A stretch of 64,000 nucleotides of DNA from Palleronia salina (GCF_900141995.1 NZ_FQZA01000004.1:186001-250000), one strand, 5' to 3'; counted from the first letter of the stretch, positions 18,211 to 27,703 are shown. A program made the numbers and translations. The notes: generated by a model not told the origin, from the letters alone.

Positions 18211-18401
18211 GCGGTTACTCCTCCACTAACGAGACCTTCGTACAGATGAACGGCGGTTTTGTCCGCAACGCCGACCTGCGGCAGGAAGGCCTCCCAGAGA
18301 TTTCCTGCTGAGGCTATGTCGGGCAGAGTGCCCTGCTCACAGGCAGCCCAACCACGGATTGCACCAAGCAATACAAAGGGCCGGCGGGCCGGCGCCGTTA
18401 C
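18192..18401 (-). pseudogene. possible 3' remnant of a truncated gene upstream of the ProC-like gene
   Basis: The frame read leftwards from 18401 is open to a TAG at 18192 and translates to a coding-like chain containing FVLLGAIRGWAACEQG, NLWEAFLPQVGV and HLYEGLVSGG. It ends 19 bases inside the ProC-like gene, in a different frame, as real coupled operon genes do. No good start exists: an in-frame TGA lies at 18404-18402 and only a TTG at 18371 could serve. Most likely the 5' part was deleted when this segment joined the exopolysaccharide locus. Family not recognised. Confidence 0.4.
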
Positions 18402-18424
18402 TCATTCCTCAACCGTGACCGGCG

Positions 18425-19534
18425 TCAGCCGCCCAGCTGGTTGGCGAAGCCCAGGCCACCGGTCAGCAGACCAAGCGCCACCTGCAGCGAGCTGACGGGC
18501 GACTCGGTCGCCAGCACCACATCGCCGGGCATGATCTGCAGGTTCTTGGCGCTGAACAGGCCATCGGCGGTGGTCATGTCGATCGAGAAGACGACCCGCG
18601 TCTGGCGCGGCCCGCGCAGACCCGCGGCCAGCGCCGAGGCCGGGTATTCGCGCAACACCAGAAGGCCCTCGGGGTCGGCGCGCGTCTCGGTCAGGCCGCC
18701 GATCAGGGACACCGCCTCGAGCGCGGTGACGTGATCGCGCGGGAAGTAGATCAAATCCTCTTTCCCGGCGGCGCCGAGGGCGAGGAAGTAGCGGTCATCC
18801 TCTTCCACGATGATCGTGTCGCCGGGGCGCACGACCGCGTTGGCCTGCGGGTTCTCGTAAAGCGTCTTGAGCGACGTGGCATAGTTGTTCTGCCCGCGCT
18901 GCAAGCGGATCAGCGGGTTGCGCAGGGTCGGGGCGACGCCCCCCGCCTGCCCCAGCAGCGACAGGACGTTGAGATTGCGGTCGCGCATGGGAAAAACACC
19001 CGGGGCCGAGACACCCGCGGCCACCGTGACCGAATTGTTCTGCCCTTCGATCAGCGAAAGCTGCACCTGGCTGGAGGGCGCGACCTCGGCCAGTCGTTCC
19101 TCGATGACCCGGCGGGCGACCTCGGGGCTCTGGCCCGCGACGCGCACGGCCCCGACATAGGGAATGAAGACCGTGCCGCCCGGGCTGACCGTCAGTTCCC
19201 CCAGGGCCGTCTGCCGCTGTTCGAGGCTGGTGAGGAGCGAATTCTCGGAGCTGTCCCACACGGTGATCGAGACGGTATCGCCGGGCACGATGATCTGGCC
19301 CAGTGCCCCGTGTCCGGCCCGCGGCCAGCCATCGGTCCGGGTCACGTTCACGTCGGGCCAGGCCTGGACCGTGGGCAGCAGGGCCCGTGTCACCTGGTAG
19401 AACGCGTAGTCCGCAGTGTCGCCGGCGGCGGGACGGCTGATTTCCGATTGCAGCGCCGCGCCCCGCGGCAGGCTGCATCCAGTGAGAGCGGCCAGAACCA
19501 GTGCGGCGACGATCGTGCCCTTGCGTGTGATCAA
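18425..19534 (-). CDS. polysaccharide export outer-membrane lipoprotein (OPX/Wza family)
   Basis: 369 residues. Lipoprotein signal with lipobox LAALTGC, then the polysaccharide biosynthesis/export domain: GDTVSITVWDSSENSLL, TVSPGGTVFIPYVGAVRVAGQSPEVA, followed by SLBB-like segments VAAGVSAPGVFPMRDRNLNVLSLLGQAGG and VRPGDTIIVEEDDRYF. It should form the outer-membrane channel for capsule or exopolysaccharide. There is no ATG; a TTG at 19534 preceded by AGGAGGAACGAC is the evident start. Divergent from the epimerase and sugar-transferase genes across a 123-base gap. No Wzc-type kinase is present nearby. Confidence 0.9.
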   Translation of the reverse strand: MITRKGTIVAALVLAALTGCSLPRGAALQSEISRPAAGDTADYAFYQVTRALLPTVQAWPDVNVTRTDGWPRAGHGALGQIIVPGDTVSITVWDSSENSLLTSLEQRQTALGELTVSPGGTVFIPYVGAVRVAGQSPEVARRVIEERLAEVAPSSQVQLSLIEGQNNSVTVAAGVSAPGVFPMRDRNLNVLSLLGQAGGVAPTLRNPLIRLQRGQNNYATSLKTLYENPQANAVVRPGDTIIVEEDDRYFLALGAAGKEDLIYFPRDHVTALEAVSLIGGLTETRADPEGLLVLREYPASALAAGLRGPRQTRVVFSIDMTTADGLFSAKNLQIMPGDVVLATESPVSSLQVALGLLTGGLGFANQLGG

Positions 19535-19657
19535 GTCGTTCCTCCTGCCCGCGCGTGGTGCCGCCGGGGCTTTTGCCTCGCCCCGGCAATCTACTAGGAT
19601 GCGGTGCAAAGGCAATCGCCCGCACCGGGGGATGCAACCTCGGCGACGGATGATGCC

Positions 19658-20482
19658 ATGAAACCACTGATCCTGATCGGCGCCAGCGGGCTCGTAGGCG
19701 CCCGGCTGATGCGCGCCTTTCCGCTGATCGGGCGCCCCGCCCTCGGCGTGGGCCGCGGGCAGGCCGCCGACCTGGGGTGGGACATGGACATGCCGCCGCC
19801 CTCCTGCCCGGCGGCGCGCGGCGCGGCGGTGGTCGTTCTGGCGGGCGTCACGCCGCTGTCGGGGCGGCCGCTGGAGCACAACACCAGGCTGGCCCGGGCC
19901 GGCGTGGACGCGGCGCGGGCGTGGGGCGCGGCCCACGCCTTCATCCTGTCCACCTCGGCGGTCTACGGGGCGACGGGCGACCGGCCCGCCGGCGAGGACG
20001 CCCCCCTGGCCGGGGCGTCCCCCTATGCGCGCGCGAAGATCGAGATGGAACGCGCCGTTCGGGGCCCGGACGTCACCGCCCTGCGGCTGGCCAATGTCGC
20101 CGGCGCCTCGGAGCCGTTCCTGTCCATTCGACGCGGGGCCACACGGCTGGACCGGTTTCCCGACGCGCCCGACGCGCCATCGCGCAGCTTCATCGGGCCG
20201 GTGACCCTGGCCCGTGCGCTGGCCGCCCTGGCCGACCAGGCCGAGGCCGGCGAACGCCCGCCGCCGGTTCTGAACCTCGCCGGGCGCGATCCGCTGACCA
20301 TGGCCGATCTCTTCGTCGCGGTGGGCGTGAGACCCGAGCGTCCGGTCGCGCCGCCCGGCGCCATCGCACGGGTGCACCTGGACACCGCCGCCCTGAGCCG
20401 CCTGTGGCCGGTCCCGTCGCCGGATGCCGCCGCCTTGTGGGACGAGGTCCGGGCGACCGATCCCGTGGTTGCGCGCGCATGA
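19658..20482 (+). CDS. NAD-dependent epimerase/dehydratase family protein
   Basis: 274 residues, extended short-chain dehydrogenase. The nucleotide-binding glycine motif GASGLVG is at residues 8-14 and the active-site Tyr-x3-Lys appears as SPYARAK after STSAVYG. Likely modifies a nucleotide sugar for the exopolysaccharide, though the chain is shorter than typical epimerases and the substrate is unknown. Overlaps by 4 bases (ATGA) the sugar transferase gene, which supports a shared pathway. Confidence 0.82.
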   Translation: MKPLILIGASGLVGARLMRAFPLIGRPALGVGRGQAADLGWDMDMPPPSCPAARGAAVVVLAGVTPLSGRPLEHNTRLARAGVDAARAWGAAHAFILSTSAVYGATGDRPAGEDAPLAGASPYARAKIEMERAVRGPDVTALRLANVAGASEPFLSIRRGATRLDRFPDAPDAPSRSFIGPVTLARALAALADQAEAGERPPPVLNLAGRDPLTMADLFVAVGVRPERPVAPPGAIARVHLDTAALSRLWPVPSPDAAALWDEVRATDPVVARA

Positions 20483-21087
20483 CCCCGGGCAAGCGCGCGT
20501 TCGACATCGCCCTGGCGCTGCTACTGTCGGCGGTCCTGCTGATCCCCGGCCTGGTGATCGCGGGGCTGGTGCTTGCGCTGTCGGGGCGCCCGGTGCTGCA
20601 CCGCTCGGAACGGATGCGCGGTATCGATGATCCGTTCATGCTGTGGAAGTTCCGCTCCATGCGGCCCGATCCGGGCGATGGCGGCGTGACAGGCGGCGAC
20701 AAGACCGACCGCATCACCCCGATCGGGCGGGTGCTGCGCCGCACCCGGCTGGACGAGCTGCCCCAGCTCTGGAACGTGTTGCGCGGGGATATCAGCTTCG
20801 TCGGCCCCCGCCCGCCCCTGCGCCGCTATACCGAGATGTTTCCCGACCTTTACGCGCAGGTGCTGCGGTCGCGGCCCGGGATCACCGGCCTCGCGACCCT
20901 GCGCTTTCACCGGCGCGAGGAGCGGCTGCTGGACGCGTGCGCCACCGCGGCCGAGACGGAAGAGGTCTATTGCCGGCGCTGCGTGCCGCGCAAGGCCGCG
21001 CTGGACCTGATCTACGCCCGCAACCGGAGCCTGTGCTTCGACCTGGCGCTGATCGCCGAGACGGTGACGCGCATCCGCCCGCGCTAG
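20479..21087 (+). CDS. undecaprenyl-phosphate sugar-1-phosphate transferase
   Basis: 202 residues. Bacterial sugar transferase of the WcaJ/PglC type in its minimal form: one N-terminal membrane helix (residues 9-35), then FMLWKFRSMRPD, RTRLDELPQLWNVLRGDISFVGPRPP and RPGITGLATL. It starts repeat-unit assembly by loading a sugar phosphate onto the lipid carrier. Overlaps the epimerase gene by 4 bases. Its TAG overlaps the TAG of the convergent yjbF-like gene within GCTAGC. Confidence 0.92.
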   Translation: MTPGKRAFDIALALLLSAVLLIPGLVIAGLVLALSGRPVLHRSERMRGIDDPFMLWKFRSMRPDPGDGGVTGGDKTDRITPIGRVLRRTRLDELPQLWNVLRGDISFVGPRPPLRRYTEMFPDLYAQVLRSRPGITGLATLRFHRREERLLDACATAAETEEVYCRRCVPRKAALDLIYARNRSLCFDLALIAETVTRIRPR

Positions 21088-21782
21088 CGCAGGCCGGTAT
21101 GGACGGCCTGAAGCTCGAAATACCCCAGCGTCGGCGTCACGAACTGCCGCGACTGGCGGACCACGCCGCGCCCGTCGATCCAGTAGGTGTTGCGCGTCGT
21201 CTCGCCAGCCTCGGTGCGGCAGCTTTCGTCCACGCGGATGGTCACGAAGCGGCGCGAGGTGACGGTGATCGCCTGCCCGCTCGTACGGTCGAGCGTGCAG
21301 AAATACCGCGTGCGCCGGATCACCTGCGGCCCCTCGAGCCGGTAATGATCGCGCACCACCTGCGCGGGGCCGCCGGCCAGTTGCGCCACGCTGGGCACCT
21401 CGGCCGAGGACAGATCGAAGCCGAAGCCCGCCGTGCCCACGATCTGTCCGTCCTTCAGCGACACGGCGTCGCCATCCGCGGTGATCCAGGTGGTGACATC
21501 GCGGTTGACCACTTGCTGAAGCATCCCGGCCTCGAACCCGGACTCGGGGATGCGCAGGATCAGGATGTCGTTGGGCGCCGCGTTCAGTTCCGCGTCGGAC
21601 AGGGTGATGCCCGGGGGCGGCCCATCGCCGCCGCCGCGCACGAGGCCGACGGCGAGGCCGCGAAAGTCCCGGAGGATCGTGTCGCTGTTGGCGTTGCGGT
21701 TCGAGCACGCGCCCAGCGCCGCCAGCAGCCCGATCCCGAGCGCCAGCGCCCGGGCCGCCGGTGCCATCCGTGTCATCGCCAT
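21084..21782 (-). CDS. yjbF: YjbF/GfcB family lipoprotein
   Basis: 232 residues. Lipoprotein signal with lipobox LAALGAC, then a beta-rich domain with DAELNAAPNDILILRIPESG, TWITADGDAVSLKDGQIVGTAGFGFDL and the C-terminal VRQSRQFVTPTLGYFELQ, as in the YjbF/GfcB family found in exopolysaccharide operons. The start region overlaps the end of the yjbH gene by 10 bases, so the two are coupled. The stop overlaps that of the convergent sugar transferase. Exact role in polysaccharide secretion is unknown. Confidence 0.85.
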   Translation of the reverse strand: MAMTRMAPAARALALGIGLLAALGACSNRNANSDTILRDFRGLAVGLVRGGGDGPPPGITLSDAELNAAPNDILILRIPESGFEAGMLQQVVNRDVTTWITADGDAVSLKDGQIVGTAGFGFDLSSAEVPSVAQLAGGPAQVVRDHYRLEGPQVIRRTRYFCTLDRTSGQAITVTSRRFVTIRVDESCRTEAGETTRNTYWIDGRGVVRQSRQFVTPTLGYFELQAVHTGLR

Positions 21783-23920
21783 ACCGTACCCCAGCCGTCC
21801 TGCATGTCGGGGCGATGGTAGTCGCGCACCCGGTCGTAAAGGCGTCCATCGACCTCGAGCCGCGCGCCGCCGTCGCGGGTGATGGGCCGCAGGGTCGTCG
21901 CCGCGGTGGTCCGGGAGGGCCGTCCCAGGAACTGACCCACGGGGATTTCCAGCGTGATGCCCTTGTCGAACGAGCCCTCGCCGAACTCCTCGGCCGAGAC
22001 ATCGGTCTTGGTGGCGAAGACCCCGATGCGCCAGCCATTGGCGAATTCGCGGTGCAGGCTCAGGGTCGCGCCCACGTCGCCCGCCAGGTAGCGGCCCACG
22101 TCAAGCTGCACGTGGAATTTCTCGGGAAGCTTGTAGTAGGCCGACAGATGCCCGGTGGCGACCGAGTAGTCCTGGAACCCGAATTGGGTGTCGAAATCGC
22201 GCTGGTGGACGTAGTTCAGCTCGGCCCCGAGGGCGAGCCGGCTGCCCACCGGTTTCCACAGAAGCTCGGTCGATAGCCCGCCGAACATCCGCTCGAGATA
22301 GCCCACCGTGACCCGACCGTAGAGGTTGTCACCCGGCTTGAAGTAATAGGCGCCTGTCAGCTTCTCGAGCGCGGGGTCGCCCTGTTCGTTGTAGAGGTTG
22401 AAGTTCGTGCGGACGCGGGGCAGCACCGAGTTGCTCTGCCGCACGCTGTCCGACAGGTTGCCCGCGATCCGCTTGGTGACCGAGCCGCTGAAGACGAGGC
22501 CCGGCCGCGGCTCGTAGGTCGCCTGGGCGCGGACGCCGACATCAAGGCGCAGCGGCTCTTCCGGCTCGAACAGCACGCGCCGGACGTAGGGGCCGACCGA
22601 CCAGTCGAAGCGCGGGAAGACCGACGGCGAGAGCGAGGCGCGCGGGTCGCGCGCGGGCGGATCGGCGAAGCCTGTCGCGGCGAAGAGCTGCGCCGAGGCG
22701 TCGGGCTCCAGCACCAACGCCTCGAGATCCGAGCGGCGCATCACGATCGCCGACAGCGGCAGGCCGTTCGAACTGGGCACGATGCGGAACGTCTCGACCG
22801 AGCTGGGCATCGTGCGGCTGAGCGCGCGCGCCGTGCGGCCGATGGCCTGCGGCGCCATGCCGTAACGCTGGTTGCGAATGCGGACTTCGACGGTGTTCGG
22901 TCCCTGGACTTGCAGCGACTCGACGTCGATCCCGCTGCCCGCCAGGTCCCGCTCGAGCGCGCCCAGCAGCGTGGTCTGCGCGGTCGGCCGGGCGGCCCAG
23001 GTCTCGATCCATTTCTCGGGCGCCGAAGCGCGCGGCGGACGCGGCGCCACGGGACCCGGCGCCCGGATCACCTGACCCTGCACCGGCGGGCGGTTGGGAT
23101 TGCCCTGGAAGGTCAGGCTGACGCCCAATTCGCTGCCGTAAAGATAGTAGCCGCCGACGGTCACCGCGTCGTTGACCCGGTAGACCGCGCCGAAGTTCAG
23201 CGGACTGTCGCGATCGATGATGCGCTGCGAGGCCAGTGTGCCGTTGCCGGTCTCCAGGTCGTAGGCGTCCGAGCTGTACTCGGCCATCAGCGACAGGCGC
23301 GGCGTGGCCTGCCAGATGGCGCTGGCGAAGGGCGCGGCATCGCCGCGGAACCACTGGTCCACGTTGAAGTTGCCGCCCCGCCCGTTGTCGATGGGGTCGC
23401 GCGTGCCGGTGGAGAAAGCGGGGTTGTAGCTGCCCAGACGGCCCCAGCCGAGGCCCGCGCTCAGCGCCAGCGTGCCCCCGAACGTCTTCGTCGCCACCAG
23501 GTACTCGCCCGACGATATCCCGGTACCCGCGAGGTCCTGGAGCCCCAGTTTCAGGGCCGGGCGCCAGCGGGTTTCCGACAGCAGGCGGACCGACACGTCG
23601 AAGCTGCGGTCGAAGTAATCCTCGTAGCCCGGGTTGTTCAGCAGCCGCAGTCCGGAGAACTGGGAATAGCGGAACGAGCCCTGCAACCACGGCAGCGCCT
23701 GGAAGGACAGCGTGCCCCGCGTGATGTTGCCGAATTGCGCGACGGTGCCCGACAGCTCGCCCTCGGGTTGCTCGAGCGCGGTGGGCATGTCGATCGCACC
23801 GGTCACGCCGTAAAGGTTCATCGGCGGGCGTTCGAACTCGGCCCCGGCGGGGGTCGCCACGGCACCGACGGCCAGCATGGCGGTGCAGCACCCGGTCGCC
23901 AGTGTTCGCCTGATCGTCAA
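21773..23920 (-). CDS. yjbH: YjbH family exopolysaccharide outer-membrane protein
   Basis: 715 residues. Signal peptide with LTIRRTLATGCC, then FERPPMNLYGVTGAIDMPTA, the start of the mature YjbH (DUF940) domain. Long runs of alternating residues (LQGSFRYSQFSGLRLL, FHVQLDVGRYLAGDVGATLSLHREF) indicate outer-membrane beta strands. YjbH accompanies YjbF in exopolysaccharide operons. No ATG exists; I place the start at TTG 23920, preceded by GCAGGAGCAGTTCT, rather than at TTG 23956. Probably cotranscribed with the CapD-type gene 81 bases upstream. Confidence 0.86.
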   Translation of the reverse strand: MTIRRTLATGCCTAMLAVGAVATPAGAEFERPPMNLYGVTGAIDMPTALEQPEGELSGTVAQFGNITRGTLSFQALPWLQGSFRYSQFSGLRLLNNPGYEDYFDRSFDVSVRLLSETRWRPALKLGLQDLAGTGISSGEYLVATKTFGGTLALSAGLGWGRLGSYNPAFSTGTRDPIDNGRGGNFNVDQWFRGDAAPFASAIWQATPRLSLMAEYSSDAYDLETGNGTLASQRIIDRDSPLNFGAVYRVNDAVTVGGYYLYGSELGVSLTFQGNPNRPPVQGQVIRAPGPVAPRPPRASAPEKWIETWAARPTAQTTLLGALERDLAGSGIDVESLQVQGPNTVEVRIRNQRYGMAPQAIGRTARALSRTMPSSVETFRIVPSSNGLPLSAIVMRRSDLEALVLEPDASAQLFAATGFADPPARDPRASLSPSVFPRFDWSVGPYVRRVLFEPEEPLRLDVGVRAQATYEPRPGLVFSGSVTKRIAGNLSDSVRQSNSVLPRVRTNFNLYNEQGDPALEKLTGAYYFKPGDNLYGRVTVGYLERMFGGLSTELLWKPVGSRLALGAELNYVHQRDFDTQFGFQDYSVATGHLSAYYKLPEKFHVQLDVGRYLAGDVGATLSLHREFANGWRIGVFATKTDVSAEEFGEGSFDKGITLEIPVGQFLGRPSRTTAATTLRPITRDGGARLEVDGRLYDRVRDYHRPDMQDGWGTVWR

Positions 23921-24001
23921 AGAACTGCTCCTGCGCGCATCACTTGGGTCACGCAAAAGGTATGAAGGCGGCCTTTCGCAAGGGCAAGGCCTGCCCGCCG
24001 G

Positions 24002-25957
24002 CTAGGCGCCTTGTGGCGCAACGACCGTGTCAACTGTGCCGGGTTTGCGATACCCCTCGACCCAGCGCATGGCGACGGCGGCCGCGGCCTCCTCGTTGCC
24101 CGAGCTCAGCGCTTCGCGCAAGGACCGCAGGGCGCTGGCCACCTCGATTTCGGACAGGCTGGCCTCGTGGGTGACGAAGATCTTCTCGTGCATCGTCACC
24201 ACGTGGCCTTCGCCGATGATGAGCTCCTCGCGCAGCTTCTCGCCCGGCTTCAGCCCCACCTCGACGATGGCGATATCGCCGTCGGGATTTTCGTCGCTGC
24301 GCACGGTATAGCGGTTTTCCTCGATCAGGTGACGCGCCAGGTCCCAGATGCGCACGGGCTTGCCCATGTCGAGCACGTAGACCTCGCCCCCCTTCGCCAT
24401 GGACCCGGCCATGAGAACGAGACTCACCGCCTCTTCGACGGTCATGAAGAACCGCGTGACGTCGCGATGGGTGACGGTGACCGGACCGCCCTGGGCGATC
24501 TGCTCCTTGAACAGCGGGATGACCGAACCGGACGACCCGATCACGTTGCCGAAGCGGACCATGGTGAAAATCGTGCCCCGGCTGCGCGCGGCCTGGTCCT
24601 GCACCACCAGTTCGGCCAGGCGCTTGGACGCGCCCATGATGTTGGTCGGGCGCACCGCCTTGTCGGACGACACCAGCACGAAGCGTTCGCATCCCGCCCG
24701 CGCGGCCTCGCGCGCCAGGGTCGAGGTTCCCAGCACGTTGTTGGCCAGCCCGACCAGGGGGTTCGTCTCGACCAGCGACACGTGCTTGTAGGCCGCGGCG
24801 TGCAGCACGACATCGACCTGGTGGGTCTCGATCACGTGACGCACGAGACGGCCTTCGGTGACCGAGCCCAGGATCGGGACCAGGTCGATTCCCGCGTCGG
24901 CGGCCAGCGGCGTCAGCGTCTTGTGGATCTCGTAGAGCGCGAGTTCGGACAGTTCGAACACGATCAGCTTGCGCGGCGCGCAATCCAGAAGCTGGCGGCA
25001 GAGCTCGGACCCGATGGACCCGCCCCCGCCCGAGACGAGCACCGAGCGCCCGGCGAATTCACGCGCGGCCTTGTCGGTCTGCCGGTCGAAGACCTGGCGT
25101 CCCATCAGCCGCGCCTCGGACATGGGCACGAGTTTCTCGACCAGCGGTTCCTGCCCGATCAGCTGGGTGAACGAGGGAAGAACCTGAACCTCGAGCCCCT
25201 GGGCCTGAAGCCGGCGGGCCAGTTGGGTCTGCTTGGGCCGCGACATCGACGGCATGCACAGGACCACGCGCGCGACGGCGCGCTCGGCGACGATACGGTC
25301 GATATCCACGGGACGCAGAACCTCGAGCCCCGTGACCGTCAGCCCCTGCAGCGACGGGTTATCGTCGACGAAGGCAACCGCCTCGATCTGGTCGTCGGCG
25401 GTCAGCGCACGCGCCAGCTGTATGCCGGTGGCGCCCGCCCCGTAGATCAGCACCCGCGTGCGGTGCCCCCGCATCCGGTAGATCGCCACCAGGACCTCGA
25501 GCATGATCAGCCGCGCCGAGGACAGCGCGACGAACATCATCATCCCGAAGACCACGAAGGTCGCCACCGACAGCGGCAGGCTGCCGATCTGGTGCAGCGC
25601 CGCCGCGACCGCCGCCGAGATCAGCGCCAGCACGCCGATCAGCCCGATGCCCTTGGAATCGAACGCCTTGAGGCGGATGTTCGGGATTTTCAGGATCACC
25701 GACACGACGGACGAGATCAGCAGCATGATCCCGACCGTCAGCAGCCCGGTCCACGTCCCCAGCATGACGGCCAGCGGTTCTGCCAGGATCAGCAATGTCA
25801 GGACGTAGGAGACCGCCGTCAGGCAAATGTCGACGGCCAGCAGGATCGAGCGTTTCTGGTTGAGACTGAGCGTCGTCGCCCGCGCCGTGAGATCGTCGCG
25901 CAAGCGCGTCAAAAAGGTCGGCGCGCGCGTGGCGCTGCGGCTCGCACTCTTTTTCAT
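24002..25957 (-). CDS. nucleotide-sugar 4,6-dehydratase/epimerase, CapD/FlaA1/WbpM type
   Basis: 651 residues, full-length membrane form. Four N-terminal membrane helices (about residues 40-150), a first Rossmann domain with IYGAGATGIQLARAL, then the short-chain dehydrogenase domain with VSGGGGSIGSEL, HAAAYKHVSLVETNP, SSDKAVRPTNIMGASKR. As in WbpM/PglF the usual Tyr of YxxxK is replaced by Met (MGASK). Likely makes a UDP-4-keto-deoxy amino sugar. First gene of the leftward capD-yjbH-yjbF series. The ATG at 25957 was preferred; an in-frame ATG at 26002 is possible. Confidence 0.88.
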   Translation of the reverse strand: MKKSASRSATRAPTFLTRLRDDLTARATTLSLNQKRSILLAVDICLTAVSYVLTLLILAEPLAVMLGTWTGLLTVGIMLLISSVVSVILKIPNIRLKAFDSKGIGLIGVLALISAAVAAALHQIGSLPLSVATFVVFGMMMFVALSSARLIMLEVLVAIYRMRGHRTRVLIYGAGATGIQLARALTADDQIEAVAFVDDNPSLQGLTVTGLEVLRPVDIDRIVAERAVARVVLCMPSMSRPKQTQLARRLQAQGLEVQVLPSFTQLIGQEPLVEKLVPMSEARLMGRQVFDRQTDKAAREFAGRSVLVSGGGGSIGSELCRQLLDCAPRKLIVFELSELALYEIHKTLTPLAADAGIDLVPILGSVTEGRLVRHVIETHQVDVVLHAAAYKHVSLVETNPLVGLANNVLGTSTLAREAARAGCERFVLVSSDKAVRPTNIMGASKRLAELVVQDQAARSRGTIFTMVRFGNVIGSSGSVIPLFKEQIAQGGPVTVTHRDVTRFFMTVEEAVSLVLMAGSMAKGGEVYVLDMGKPVRIWDLARHLIEENRYTVRSDENPDGDIAIVEVGLKPGEKLREELIIGEGHVVTMHEKIFVTHEASLSEIEVASALRSLREALSSGNEEAAAAVAMRWVEGYRKPGTVDTVVAPQGA

Positions 25958-26152
25958 CGGACCTATGACGCCTTTCGCCGAAATACGGCGCTTTTCCCGC
26001 ATTCAATGGCGCAACCCTACAGCGAAGCGCGCCGTTTGCACAAGCGGCATGCGGCGCGACCGGCAAATCATCGCGCGCACGCGGTGCGTGGACGCGCCCC
26101 GCGTTCAAGCTATCCTTCCGGGACCGCAAGGCACACGAGGAAAGGTCAAGAC

Positions 26153-27556
26153 ATGGGCACATCGGAAATCGGACTGGTGGGTCTGGGCACCATGGGCGCC
26201 GCGCTGGCCCTGAACATCGCCGAGAAGGGCTTCGACATCGCGGTGATGAACCGCACGAGCTCGGTCACCCGCGATTTCGTGGCGAACGCGGGCGACCTGA
26301 AGCCGCGCCTCACCGCGACCGAGGATCTCCAGGGGCTGGTGGAAGCGCTGGCCACCCCGCGCGCGGTGATCCTGATGGTGCCCGCGGGCGATGTCGTGGA
26401 CGACCATATCGAGCGTCTGCGCGCGATCATGGATCCCGACGACCTGATCATCGACGCGGGCAACGCCAATTTCCGCGACACGATCCGCCGGGCCGAGGCC
26501 GCGCGCGACTCGGGCAATCCCTACCTGGGCATCGGCGTGTCGGGCGGCGAGGACGGCGCGCGCCACGGGCCGTCGATCATGGGCGGCGGCGACCGCGCGG
26601 CGTGGGACCGCGTCAGCCACATCCTGACCGCCATCGCCGCGCGCCACGAGGGCACCCCCTGCGCCACTTACATGGGTCCGGGCGGGGCCGGTCATTTCGT
26701 GAAGGCCGTCCATAACGGCATCGAATACGCCGACATGCAGATGATCGCCGAGATCTACGGCCTTCTGCGCGACGGGCGCGGCGCGGATTACGGCGAGATC
26801 GCCACCCTGTTCGAGCGGTGGAACGACGGGCCGTTGCAATCCTACCTGGTCGAGATCACCGCCAAGGTCGCCGCCGCCGAGGATCCGAAGACCGGCAAGC
26901 CGCTTCTGTCGGTGATCGAGGACACGGCCGGTCAGAAGGGCACCGGCCGCTGGACCGCCATCGAGGCGCAGCACCTGGCCGCCCCCGTCCCGGTGATCGA
27001 GGCCGCCGTGGCCGCGCGCAACATGTCGGCGGTGAAGGCCGCACGCAAGGCGGGCGAGGATCGCTTCGGCGCGGGCGCGGGCCGCTTCGACGTGCCGGGC
27101 GACGAGACGCTGGAGCGGGCGATGATCGCGGGCAAGATCGCCTGCTACACGCAAGGCTTCGAGATGCTGGCCAAGGCGTCCGAGGCGTTCGACTGGAGCC
27201 TGCCCCTGCCCGAGATCGCCAAGGTCTGGCGCGCGGGCTGCATCATCCGCTCGGCCATGCTGGACGACATGGCGGCCGCGCTGGCCGACGCGCCGGGCAC
27301 GTCGCTGATGCTGTCCGAGAGTTTCGCGAACCGGGTCGAAGACTCGACGCCCGGCCTGCGAGACACGGTCTCGACGGCGATCGCGGCCGGCCATCCCGTG
27401 CCGGCGCTGGCGGCGGCGGTCACCTATTTCGACACCATGCGCAGCCATCGCGGCACCGCCGACATGATCCAGGGGCAGCGCGACTACTTCGGCTGGCACG
27501 GCTTCGCCCGGCTGGATGACGACGGGCGGGATCACCACGGACCGTGGGTGGAGTGA
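26153..27556 (+). CDS. gnd: 6-phosphogluconate dehydrogenase, decarboxylating
   Basis: 467 residues, normal for the long NADP-type enzyme. Oxidises and decarboxylates 6-phosphogluconate to ribulose-5-phosphate. NADP motif GLGTMG at residues 10-15, SGGEDGARHGPSIM and the catalytic segment GHFVKAVHNGIEYADMQ, plus SVIEDTAGQKGTGRWT. The ATG at 26153 follows GAGGAAAGG. The frame stays open for 714 codons further upstream, antisense to the capD-type gene, but that extension is a composition artefact. The 195-base gap to the CapD-type gene is a shared promoter region. Confidence 0.95.
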   Translation: MGTSEIGLVGLGTMGAALALNIAEKGFDIAVMNRTSSVTRDFVANAGDLKPRLTATEDLQGLVEALATPRAVILMVPAGDVVDDHIERLRAIMDPDDLIIDAGNANFRDTIRRAEAARDSGNPYLGIGVSGGEDGARHGPSIMGGGDRAAWDRVSHILTAIAARHEGTPCATYMGPGGAGHFVKAVHNGIEYADMQMIAEIYGLLRDGRGADYGEIATLFERWNDGPLQSYLVEITAKVAAAEDPKTGKPLLSVIEDTAGQKGTGRWTAIEAQHLAAPVPVIEAAVAARNMSAVKAARKAGEDRFGAGAGRFDVPGDETLERAMIAGKIACYTQGFEMLAKASEAFDWSLPLPEIAKVWRAGCIIRSAMLDDMAAALADAPGTSLMLSESFANRVEDSTPGLRDTVSTAIAAGHPVPALAAAVTYFDTMRSHRGTADMIQGQRDYFGWHGFARLDDDGRDHHGPWVE

Positions 27557-27558
27557 TG

Positions 27559-27581
27559 CCCGGCTGACGCCGGGGGTTTTT
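27559..27581 (+). terminator. intrinsic terminator after gnd
   Basis: CCCGGC / GCCGGG stem with TGAC loop, then GG and TTTTT, three bases after the gnd stop. Confidence 0.75.
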
Positions 27582-27703
27582 ACTTGGGCCGGCCTCGATG
27601 CGACGGCGCCTTCGCGGGCCACGCCGATGGCGCGTGCTGAAGACCCGGGCCGCGATCGACAAAGCTCGCCGCTCAGGCCCCCACTCAGGAACAGGCGCAG
27701 CGT

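Noticed and set aside
24011-26152. Extra 714 codons of open frame upstream of gnd, antisense to the CapD-type gene
   Set aside because: The sense strand encodes a full, well-motifed dehydratase; the antisense frame is rich in His, Arg, Gly and Asp from GC codon bias and has no domain. gnd starts normally at 26153.
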